Origin: Montifringilla adamsi
Taxonomy: Eukaryota > Chordata > Aves > Passeriformes > Passeridae
DNA: 64,000 nt
NCBI GenBank assembly: GCA_017590115.1
Contig: JAGGNK010006448.1
Span: 7,984,099-8,048,098, forward strand
Reading direction: 5' to 3'
In this document: positions 50,901 through 62,183 of the stretch, piece by piece
Layout of the letters: each line of letters opens with the position of its first letter
Position numbering within the stretch: the first letter of the stretch is position 1
Made by a program: the position numbers and the translations under genes
The notes under the pieces: model-generated
What the model saw: the letters and a program-made list of their open reading frames with translations, nothing else
Databases searched by the model: none
Told to the model about the DNA's origin: nothing

Positions 50901-52035
50901 TAGACAACTAAGGTTGCAGTGCTCTCCTAGCCCAGAAATCTAAAATGCTGGACTGAAGTTAAACTAAAAATTGATGATACAGAACTGTAAGGAATGAGTT
51001 AATGTGTTCACCACTGGCTAGTGACACTATTAGGCCTCTGTAGTTGAAACACAAACAAGCAGAATAGACAGAAATATGTTTTTGTAATTGAATTTACACC
51101 TTAAAGTCATCTTAAAACTTACCACAGGATTTCTCAACACATATGCGTTTACGTGCTCCAAATAATTTTTAGAGAAGCAAGAGTCAAGAGCTGTTATGCA
51201 AGAGACCTGCTGTAAGACCTGCCCTAAGATCATTTTGTCTTAGAGTTGAAATTAGTTGCTAAAGGGCTCAAATATTCTATGTCTTTTATGAACTTGAGTG
51301 GTGAAGAAACCCTGTTACCATTTGAGTTTTCTATGTGGAATGTGTGACCTTTTAAATATGCCAGAGTTGGTTGGCCCACACCTTAGCTGGAGCCATTTTC
51401 AGGAAATTTGTGTTGAATTTTTAGTCTATAATAATTCTATGTTCATATAGGTATAACTCATAGGCAGGAGCTCTGGACCAGAAAAAAAATCATAAGTAAC
51501 TGAGGACATATTTAATATCAGAAAATAATTTGACAGCTGATTTAATTTAGTCAGTACATTTGAAAACCATTGAATAAAGGTTAAATTAACATATAATTTC
51601 TTAGACAAGCAAAGTAGTACTTCCTAATATCACTGACTACTTTGTAAGTGTAGCTTATTTTTTTTCTGAAACCAAAATACTAAGATTCAAAGACAGAAAT
51701 GGAATAACAAATATATTTTAAAGTTTACAAGTCCAGCACCTCAAGAGAAGTAATGGAATTTATTTTGCTTTCTTTTTTTTTCTCTAAAACATTTTTTCCT
51801 ATAGATGTAATTCAGAAGAGCAAGCAAAGACTTCTCTTACCTGTTAAAACACTATAGTCTTACACAAATGTACAAGCAAAATGATGATTTGTTTCTTCTG
51901 TCATGTAAAACTCAGGTGACAGATTTGGTTAGGTTTAGGTTACTCATTAGAAATCTCTTCCTTGTCCCACTGCTGTAGTAGAATAGAAGTGTTGCTGAAC
52001 AATGAAATAGTTCTTCACCCCTGAACTAAGAGCAG
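44942..52035. other. AT-rich non-coding DNA, 7.1 kb without recognisable features
   Basis: The longest featureless stretch. A 16-bp tandem duplication (ACTTCAAAAGCTTGCT-type) lies at about 47737-47769 and an AT-only patch at about 45690-45770. Frames do not exceed 103 codons (45213-45524, minus) and none is recognisable. Confidence 0.5.
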
Positions 52036-52584
52036 AGTGTTGCCAAAAGATGGCAGAATCAAAAACTTGGAGATGGGAGAAATGGAGAATGTGAAACACT
52101 CTTTTTGTGGGTACTCAACAATTATATCAGGTCAATATGAAGGTATCTGCACCCTGAATGAAAGTGCTTATTATAAGAGTAAGTGTAAGGAGAGGGCCTG
52201 CTTCTTTAATGGTACCTGGTCAAAGGAACCATAAAACAAGAACATACAGAGAGAAACCTGACCAGTATACAGTAATGTGGATGGTGAAGACAAATCTGAT
52301 CAATCACACAAACTGGGAAGGATATGCAGGTTGTGAAGGTGTTTATTTTTTTCATTTGGGAGGATAAGGAAAGGGAAAGAGACAAAACACGGAGAGACAT
52401 AAACCCTGGCCAATTAGTGTTGACAAACAATAATCAGGGACAAACCTGGTCAGTCATTCTAATTGATGGGCTATTGAGAAACAGCACACAAACCAGGAAC
52501 TTACAAAGAGGCCAAGCCACTAGCCATCATGAGAAGTTGTGGCAGAAAAGGCAAAACATAACCCTTGTTCTTAGAAGAGGAAAA
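52036..52584 (+). mobile_element. ERV-like repeat related to 33.8 kb
   Basis: Shares with 33780-33960 the ordered landmarks CTGGTCAAAGGA, ACAAGAACATACAGA and CTGACCAG. Within the copy a short degenerate unit recurs: ACAAATCTGATCAATCAC near 52292, TAAACCCTGGCCAATTAG near 52401 and ACAAACCTGGTCAGTCAT near 52440. Frames of 60-90 codons are broken. It abuts the CR1 at about 52585. The family name is unknown to me. Confidence 0.5.
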
Positions 52585-53078
52585 AGGAAGGCCTGAGGAA
52601 CAGTGCAGTCAATCTCAACTGTGTGATCACCAAGATCATCGAGCAGATTCTCCAGGAAACCATGCTAAGACATCTGGAAAGTGAGAAGGTGATTTGGAAC
52701 TGCTAACATGACTTCACTAAGTACAAATCAGTACTTAAAAGTGGGCTATGACAAAGCTGGGGAGGGACTTTTTACAAGGACATCTAGTGACAGGACAAGA
52801 TGTAATGGCTTTAGACTGAAAGAGGGTAGATTTAGATTAGTTGTTAGGAAAACATTCTTTACTGTGAGAGTAACTGGATACAGGAATGGGTTGCCCGGAG
52901 AGGTAGTGGGTACCCTGTCCCTGGAAGTATTTAAGGCCAGTTTGAAGGGGACTTTGAGCAACCTGGTCTCATGGGAAGAATTCTTGCCTATGGCAGTGGA
53001 GGTTGGAACTAGATTATCTTTAAAGGTCCCTTCTGGTGCAGAACATTCTATGATTCTATGCATCCTATGATTTTATGA
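52585..53078 (+). mobile_element. CR1 LINE, internally deleted, with four-octamer tail
   Basis: The first ~140 bp encode the start of the RT domain (AAGATCATCGAGCAGATTCT, then GTGATTTGGAACTGCTAACA and ATGACTTCACTAAG). Near 52726 the sequence passes directly to the 3' region (CAGTACTTAAAAGTGGG, GCTGGGGAGGGACTTTTTAC, GGTTGCCCGGAGAGGTAGTG). The 3' end at 53078 carries four octamer-like units (ATTCTATG, ATTCTATG, ATCCTATG, ATTTTATG). The bases at the junction fit both sides over about AGTAC, so the deletion probably used microhomology. A 120-codon frame here is a shadow of the tail. Confidence 0.94.
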
Positions 53079-56000
53079 CTGAAACAAATAACATATCCGG
53101 GGCTGTTTTTTTCTTTGTTTGTTCATCTTGTTACCATTGTTACAGAAAAACAGTGTGCGTTTATCTATTGTGCAGGTTCTTGGGATGCTATTCTGCTTTT
53201 TACCTTAATTCCTGAAAAAAGAACATCAAGACAGTTACAGACCCAGATGTCTCATCACAGTGCTAGTACAGAATTCATTTAGAGTGTAATTAAAATGAGG
53301 TGGCATACTATATAACTCCGTGCATAGGTACAAATTCAGACGTGAAATTTATGCCTTTTTAACCCATAAGATGTTACTAAAAAATTAATAAACAATAGAT
53401 TTATATCACCCTAATTGATGTAATTTATGTCTCTTTTTCTGACAATGGGGTACGTAAAAGTTCATTACAATTTAGAAATAGCTAGAAGATAAAAGGCTAA
53501 GTCTTGTCACAGATTTTTAAACTGGTTAATCAGTAAGAAAGGAATCACAAGGACTGTTGCCAGGGCTATCAGGTACAATATCTGATCAGGCAAAAAACTA
53601 CCGATTTGTATTTAACACATTCTTTAAAGTTAGTAAGTGTTCTTATTCATATTTCACAATCAGGAAACTGAAATAGAGTGCTGTGTCAAATTCAGCTTTT
53701 GGTAGCCATGTGACAAATCACACTTGTACAGTGTTTTCTCTCTAACAACAGAGATGGAGCTGAGACAGCAAAAACTTGTGGAAATTATCCCCCCTTAAGA
53801 TTAGTTTGATAATGAAAAGGGAAATATGCATATTTTCTCTCATTGTGCTATGAAACAAAACAAAATAAAATAAAAGATTTTTTTTTAACCAAGACTAGGA
53901 AAAAAGCTAAAATATTTCAGCACATTTGAACAATGGTGTGATGTTAATATCTGTTTTATTTTATTTGAAAGTATGGTCTGCCCTAAAAAAAAGGCCAGAA
54001 ATATTTTTAGTGATTAGAAGTCAATAACAAATTGTCTGATTTAGATTCAAAGCTCATCACTTCTTGTCAGAGTTAGAATACCACATAACATGAGCCATAC
54101 AGTCTAAGCCACACCTGCCAGGTTAGAAATTTGCTGTGTCCAATATGCCTTTGTAGTAAAACCGATGGGGCTCATTTTCTGTATATTTTATTTTCCCTGT
54201 TTCTTGGTAATTTCCAATTATATTTCTCCTACCTAATCTTTATTTGGCAAATAGTTATAATGTTTATTAGTGCAAAGCACTAGCCTTCAAGCTTACATCT
54301 GACCATATCAGGTCATGCTGGAGCCTTTGCTGATTTGAAATGCTCCTGGAAAACACTTTGCAGATGAAGAGGAAAGGCTCAGCTGCTAGCACTTTAGTTA
54401 TACAACCTTCATCAGATCTGGTGTTTGAAAAATATACAGCTATTCTTTTCTTTTTTTATTATTTTTTTTCTGATGGACTCTGGAAATTATCCAGAAATGC
54501 TACTAGGATTTTTGGTAGTAGTTTATCTACTGTCAGCTCATGATCTGCCATGATCTGTTTACAGATTTTGTAGGGGATAATAAATGGCTTCCAAGAGGTG
54601 TTTCACTCTAGTTATCCACCTGTGTCCCAAGTTTATTTAATGGTTTATTGCCAAACATTCATCTGTAAATAAAAAAATCTTTGATTAGTTCTCTTAAAGA
54701 TAAATCCATCAATTCTTCATTATACTAATAAAGATGCCATAATGCGTTTCTGAAGCCAGTGTTCTTCTGTGCTGCGATTTTTCTGATTGTGATTTTTATT
54801 TCAGCAGGCTGTATCCTAAAAAAAGGCTAGCATAGATAAAAAATGCCTCCTTCATCCCTTGTGCTGAGTTATTTGAAGTGCATGGATAAAATAGGTGTGA
54901 ATACTTTAGTACATTTTGTACAAAATACAAATGTATTTTGTCTGCTACAAAAAAAGGGCTATGGTTATCCTAGACATTTACTGCTTGATTTTACAGGCAG
55001 GGAAGTTGTGGAGGGTACTACTCATTAAAACATCTGTTACAGAGCACAAAGCAAATAAAAATTATTCACAGTAAATGAGAAAAATTATGCTGGAAAATTT
55101 CCACTGTATGAGAATATTATATACGTATCTCTATAGTCAGGATATTTGAGGCAAGATGGGAAGGTCAGCTATTCTGTTGTTACTGGTCCTGAATTTGCTA
55201 TGTAGTTCTTCATATGGTGCATTTCTGTTTGGTTCATATATGGTTTATAGTCCTGGGATCTCCAGTTTAATCCTGTGCCCTCTTGGTTATTGCCCCATGA
55301 CATTATTTACCCTGCATCCCAGGGCTCCATTCTCAAAGCCCTTTCTGCCATACCATACCTATTTGCATCCAAACTACATTTTTAAGTCAACAGTGAATAT
55401 TTCTATACATTACTATTACTATAAACATTGGGGTTATGCCACAAAATTTTACAAAGCTGAGCAAAGTGAAATGAATGAGGTAATAAGTACTTGGTCACTA
55501 GAAAATTGTCATTACACTTAAACAATCTACAGAAATGCTCCAGGCAGGCCAAGGGGAGCTCCAATGCAGCCCGATGAGCCTTGGCCCAGCTGGTGCAAAG
55601 CCTTTGGCTTGTAATTAGCAATAGCAGTGCTGTAGCTAAATGGCTCCAGGGCAAGGTGACACCATCTGTCTTGCTCCCTCTCTACTCTAGGAATAGCTTG
55701 GCTACTACCAAACACCTAACACTTGATTCTGAGCCTAATCCTGCTGCTCAGTGGTAACATACTCGAAGAACACATTGCCATTGTGTTTGAGTGTGACTTT
55801 CAGCTCAAAGTATTCAAAAGAATTTGAGACCTTTGTGTGGAGGTCCAACAGAGAGATCACTTTAGTTCAAAATTCAGCATGAATACTGTTCTGTGCCATG
55901 GGATGTGGCCTTACCTTGAGGAAGAACACTTTGAAGACCTACTTGAACAAAGCCTAAGTATTGGACGACAGAAAAGAATGAAGGGGGTCCATTTTCCTCC

Positions 56001-59000
56001 CCTTTTGAGGGCAACCATGGACTCCCCATTAATGTATTAACACTTTATTCTTAAAAGAGTTATTTTGGGAAGGGGTGGTTAGCCAAGAAATCAGGAAGAA
56101 AATTCAATCAGTGTCAATGATAATGCAATGAATGTTCAAGTTTGTTTGATTGTGTAGATGTATCCATGTCTCAATGTAAGTCCATGTATTTTGATTAGAA
56201 TTCTGAAGTTTTGAAGGTGTCTGAGACATATAGTCAACACCTTGTTGCTTTTTCCATCATTTAACACATTTGTCAGACAAGCAGTGCCACATATTTTATA
56301 TATTTAGTGTATCAAATGTGACAGTGTTATTAAAATTACCCATACATTCCTATCTAGAGGTCCATAAATAATTTCAATTATTGATTTTAATGGTATACCT
56401 GCTCCAACTGCTTCATTTCCATTAATTATTCATTAATATTCTTGGATTTCCTGCTGATACCAGCTGAATGAATGAAGAATATTTCCTGTAACATTGCAAA
56501 ATAATCTGGAAGACAAAAAAAAAAAGTGTATATATTTTTTCCATTTTAATAAATGCAGTCTCCTTAAATACAATATATTAGAGGGACTGATAGGACACTA
56601 TCAAATGTGTAACTTTAGATGCATTGTCTTTTATTATTTTATTAATTTTAATAGTGATAAGACAATTTGCTGTAAAAGAATTACATTGGTTAGCCCTGAA
56701 AAAAGGTCATTAGTTTAGAATTGCTTGATTAAGAACATTTGGAAGAGCACAGAGGCTCAGAAATTAAAAAATAAAATTAAATACGGGAGTGCCTTGAGGT
56801 GCATATCTTGAAGAATTTGAAAGACAAAAACGTCTCAGCAGTTAAAGATTATAGCACTGTAGGAAATGCTAGGATAAAAAGTAATCTAAGGAAACACTAA
56901 GAACTGGGTTACCTTTTGCAGTATCCTAATTCTGCAATCACTCAGATTTAATCACTTTTGCTATCTCTCCGAAATCTTTTATAGATATGTAATTATGCAT
57001 TTTCCACCAAGAGCAGGAAAGGATGTCCAGGTCTAGATGTGCAAGATAGCTCTCAGGTAGAGTGCAATAGACACTATGAGAGATTAGGAAAGAATACATC
57101 CCCTCTCACCGGCCTCTGCTTCTAAAAGATAGGTGAGATAAAAATTATGCTAGCATATGAAGGTAAAAGCAAGATCATGAATCTGTCACCTGCTTGGAAG
57201 CCAGCAAAAAACTGAAAATTGTAAAGCCAAGAAAGGGGAACTGAGGAGTTTGGGAACAGACTTGAAAGAATCATTTTAATTGGGATGCCATAAAACAAAC
57301 ATTTCTGAAGTATAGGGAAAATAGCTGTCTAACATCATAGTTCAGCATTAAATCAAACTACTCACAAATTCCTAATGACACTTGTCATTTTTGTAGTGTG
57401 GCCAGCTAGTTATTTTCACAAAGAATGTCAATCTACACAGGAAAACCAATTTCCTTATTGAAGGAATAAATGATCAAAACTTTTTGGCCCATCTTAAACA
57501 GGAATTTTGGTTAGATTGACAAAATGGCTTGACATATAAGGTTATCAAACAATCTTCCAGAAAATTATTTCAGGGGTTGGTTTTACTCTTTATTTAATCA
57601 AATAATATGTACAAACTGGCTGCTTTTCTGTACTCTACTATAAGTATGGAAGCCAAAATGATTTTTCCGACACATATTTGTAGCTCTGTAGGCTATTTTT
57701 CTACAGATATATAATTCCTGACTAACTCCAGTATTTTTTCTACTTTGAGAGACAGAAAGACAAAATACATACCAAAAGGCTCCTATCCTATCTTGATGCT
57801 GCAGGGAGTCCAGGTTCAAACAGCTTCTCAAGACACTTTCTCATAAAGAAAGTACAGCCATTTTAGCAAGTAGAAAGAAAGGGGCATTCCAGAAGAGAAC
57901 AAAGCAAGGGAGAAATTACTGTATTACTTGTGCTTCTAATTGGAAATTCTTGTCAATTATGCTAATTTGCTAAACTTATAAAACTGTATTTGCCCTGTGT
58001 GGGGTGAGCATTTTCCCATATCTGCCTTTGGAGGCCACCAGTTGAAGACCAGCTTTTATACTAATATTGTCTTGAAAGTGTGTTGTTTTGTTTCTTGATC
58101 TTTAAGGTGTCAATATTGTTGCTCTTTTCATGAAGTCAAATTAAAATACAATTCATTTTTTAAATTTCTTTGTTAAATTTCAGAAAACAAGATTACATTT
58201 TAAATCTGGAAAGCATTCTTTTCAATAAATTTCACAGTCTGATTTTTGGTATAATTATTTATCATATATACCATATAGAACACAACAGCTATCAATCTTT
58301 CCTGTAATACTTTAGCACATTTACCCAAAAGTCATGCCCAAAATAGTAAGGCTAATATTAGGATACAGGAAATTAATTTGCATAAAATCTAACTGTGCAA
58401 GCACACTGTATTATGCTAACTAACAGAGATCTTATTGATTTACTCTTTTGGTAATATATTTTTAAGATTTAAATTTTGACAGTCCTTTCTCTCATATATT
58501 TCTTATGAAGTAGTGAGTACAGGTACCCTGCAGTGATGAATGATCTTACAAATATACTTCTCCACTGGGCTAGTCATTCATACAAGTAAAATATTTTTTT
58601 TCAATAATCTCACAGGATTTCTTTTCCTGCTATAGGTTGTTATTTAAAACATTGTAGCTTCTAGTGATTTTTATTGCAATGCAGTACAGGCAGCTGCATA
58701 TGAGGACATTTAAGTAATGAACATCATTATCATCTTCCACTGAAAGAAAGGAGGCTATCAGGAAGCTGTCTCTGACCATCATTAGACTGAATTAAGTTTG
58801 CATTTAGTGTGAAGAAAGAAAATGTTCTTAATCCACTAATTCAGCATAAACATCTCTATTAACTAATCCTCTCAAACTGTAGCAAATGCCATGCTACTTC
58901 ATAACATCATGCATTTCACGCTCAGGATAATATTTTTGATTTGTAGAAAGCTTTAGCATCTACCTATACCATTCACTGAAATGTCTTGCAATGCTTTTGG

Positions 59001-59659
59001 TGGTACTAAAATATACTTGGGTTTTTTGGTTGTTGGGATTTGGGAGGGACAGTTGTTGGTGGGTATTTTTGAGGTGCAAGGTGCTCCCCTCCCTCCCTAT
59101 GACTTGGTACAATTTTCCTTGATTTATCTAAATCCTATATCATTGTTTTTCATGTGACTTAGATCCTGGCAAATGCTAAACATCAAGCAATGTGCACTAG
59201 TTTAAATATATGTAAGATATTTGGAAGTCATTACACTTCTCAGTATTTCCACAGCTCTGTAAATGGCATTATTTAATATATTGCTTTTCATAATGCATGC
59301 ATTGAAATGATTCACAGTTTTTTATCTTATGGTCAGCAAAGGTAGTATTCTATGAAAAATTTAGATAATATGTGATGTGAGCAACAGTGTTTATATAAAT
59401 GCAGTCGGTGCTTGTGCTGTTCTGAGTCACTGCTGTGCTGCTTGGGGGAAGAAATGGTCCTGCTGAGCACAGCATAGATGTGAGGCAGAACTATAGAACC
59501 ACGTGAGGTAACCCCAAGGCCCCTCCTTTCCTTGAACCAGGGTAAAACCCTCCAGTTTGTTTTCCTGTGTTGCCAAGTAGTAAAGAGACACTACAACAAG
59601 TTGCAGATGATGTATAGAAAATATATATGTATATGTGTATATAATACACATATTTTTTG
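53079..59659. other. AT-rich non-coding DNA, 6.6 kb
   Basis: An ATG-started 121-codon frame at 55156-55521 is discussed as a finding. The 55530-56040 part is less AT-rich than its surroundings and unassigned. A (TA)n/(TG)n patch lies at about 59617-59652. No transposon recognised. Confidence 0.5.
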
Positions 59660-60297
59660 GGTCACCTCGGTCTCATAGGACAAGTGACAGCTATGTCCTG
59701 GGGTGAACAGGTGCAGCATCACAAGCTGGACAAAGAGGTGACTGTGTTGATCTACTCGGCGCTGGTGTGGCCTTGCCTCAAGTCCTGTGTGTAGTTTTGG
59801 GCACCACAATACGAGAAGGACATCAAAGTGTTAGAGCATGTCCAGAAGAAAATGATCAAGTTGTTGAAAGGCCTCAAGGGAAAGAATTATGAGCAGCAAG
59901 TAATGTCACTTGGCTTGTTCAGCTTTGGGAAGAGAAGGCTGAGAGCTGACCTCACCACAGACTACAGTTTCCTGAAGGATGGCAGTGGAGAGTAATGTGC
60001 TGATCTACTTTCTTTGGTCATTGGTGATAGGACACAAAGAAATGGAATGAAGCTGTCTCAGAGGAAGTTCAGATTTGACATTAAGAAAAGATTCCTCCCT
60101 AAAAGGGTGATCATCACTACAACAGGCTTCCCAGGGAAGAGGTTTGTCATGGTAAAGAGAATGTCAGAGTCCAAGAAGAATCTTGGCAATGCCCTCAGTC
60201 ATAAGATTTTTTTTATGTAGTCCTGTGATAAGTTGGGATCTTGGCTAGAAGACCCTTAATAGTCCTTCCAACTTAAGATCTTCATATGATTTTATGA
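59660..60297 (+). mobile_element. CR1 LINE 3' end (forward), second subfamily
   Basis: Decayed ORF2 C-terminus with residues such as VLIYSALVWPCLK and FWAPQYEKDIKVLEHVQ (one stop lies between them), then the 3' UTR blocks GCTTCCCAGGGAAGAGG, TATGTAGTCCTGTGATAAG and GTCCTTCCAACTTAAGATC. It ends with a degenerate octamer pair (CATATGATTTTATG). The GTAGTCCTG wording groups it with the host CR1 at 32521-32966 rather than with the 22.9 and 52.6 kb copies. Confidence 0.93.
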
Positions 60298-61863
60298 AAC
60301 TTATCATAAACTAAGGACTATTTTCAACAGATATTCTTCATACACATCCCTTGCTCTGGAGACAGTTTAGTAGTTTGTGTGCAGACCAATCCATGGTGAA
60401 AGAAACAAAGATCTGCACTGAACAAATTTAATTTATTATCAGAGACTCAGCTGATTTCCCTTAGCATGTCTATTACAGGTATTCTAGCCAAGACAATTCT
60501 ATCCAAACACAGAATACTATAACTATTAAAGTCTCCTCAGCTAACTTTAGTCTGCCAAAATTCAGTCATATAGGATGGGATTCCTTTGCCTAAAGATAAA
60601 TATCTGCTGAAAATTGAGATGCCCTACCAAATCCTGTGTAGTCTTTCACTGTCATGTCAGGAGGATAGAGTTCTTTTATCTGTTTTGTGTCTCATGTGTC
60701 CTATGTGGCTGTCTCAGATATTGTAGAACTTCTAAGGGGGAGTAAGTTTAGGCAAGTAAATTACAGACTTACAGTAACTGAGTAGCTTTGTAGAATCCAA
60801 AGACTAAACTAGACTCAATTTATTGTTCACAGGTAGGAGCCTTGCCCCATGTGAAATGTCCTAACCAATCAAAGCTTTTGAAAAGGACTGAAAAAATTGC
60901 CAGAGCACATCCGAGACCTCTTCACACAGTAGATATATAAACTGGAGTAACTAAATGAAGTCCTAATGACTGAAAATCCAGTGACTAAAAGAGAATCAAA
61001 ATGCTGAATGTGCGTGTAGATATCTAAAATTAGGAGAAAGTTGAGTCCTACTCATATTCTGAGCCAGCTGTTTGAGTTACCTGCATAATCAATGGAGACA
61101 TTCTGGCATCTGGCATTGCACCTCTCTTAGGGATTCACCTCTTTCAGTGATTGTTTGAAAGTGCTCCTGCCTACTGACTAGAATGTGGAAGAAGAAATCT
61201 AGCTAGGATTAATGAGCTGACAGATTGAATCCCACTTCAAGTGCCTAAGGAAGTGTGGGCTTTTCAAAGTCTAGGGTTTAATTACCTAAACCCAGGGCCC
61301 AATTGTATTTGCCATGCCCTGGGACATACAGATAATGCAAACCTGCATATTTCTGAATGGGTAGGTGGTAATCAAGATACCCCAGGTTATCCTAAATTTC
61401 ATTAGATGCCAATATTAAGGCATCTGAACTGATTTCCTACAGTCAGTTTAAAATCAGATGTCCTCATGAAACTAGGAAGATATGGCATAGATATAACTAA
61501 ATAGTCCTGACCTATTTTAACAAGTTTCAGGTTATGTCACACCAAAAATATTTTTCCTTTAGCATTTAACTAGTTATCCTGATTGATACTATTGGAGCAT
61601 ACTTGATCCTCTTTGAACTTTCAGCTTATGAATGTTTATTCTCATAATGCATTGGAATATTTATTGTCCTTTTAAAAAACAGTCATTTTTGTAGCAAAGT
61701 TTGGAAATGTACAAAATCCAATTGGTAGTCTAGGTAATTACTTTTTATATTCTTTAAATAAACCAAAATTGTTTTCATTTTTCAATTTGATTTAATCCTA
61801 TTTATTAATTTGTAGCATAAAATTCTTTTGTGATTAGTTATAGCATTTCTCATTATCCTCATG
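60298..61863. other. AT-rich non-coding DNA
   Basis: Nothing recognised. Confidence 0.5.
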
Positions 61864-61929
61864 TTCCCTCCCTTCCTCCCTCCCTTCTTCCCCCTTTCCT
61901 CCATCCCTTCCTTCCTCCCTCCCTTCTTC
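61864..61929. repeat. CT-rich (CCTT)n-type low-complexity tract
   Basis: CCCTTCCT-type words over about 66 bp on the plus strand, purine-rich on the other strand. Confidence 0.93.
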
Positions 61930-62036
61930 AAAGAGCTGTCCTTAAAAGTTCTAGTGACATAAGAACAGAGCTGTGACTCCTTTGCCACTTTTCCTTTTTA
62001 TTTGAAAAAAAAAGCAAGTGGTCTTTTTTCCTTTTT

Positions 62037-62041
<5 letters not shown>

Positions 62042-62069
<28 letters not shown>

Positions 62070-62135
62070 CTTTGAAAAAAGGGGGTGGGAATTTAGGGGA
62101 AATTTTTTTTNAAAGAGTGTTTTTTTTTTTTTTTT

Positions 62136-62182
<47 letters not shown>
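62042..62182. repeat. Poly-T tracts with one ambiguous base
   Basis: T-runs at 62042-62069, 62120-62135 and 62138-62182 (45 T) surround a short G/A-rich insert and an N at 62111. Frames of poly-Phe or poly-Lys over this region are artefacts of the homopolymer. The N and the odd mixed insert suggest low-quality sequence. Confidence 0.95.

Positions 62183-62183
<1 letters not shown>

Noticed and set aside
52708..53070. 120-codon plus frame
   Set aside because: Lies in the non-coding 3' tail of a CR1.
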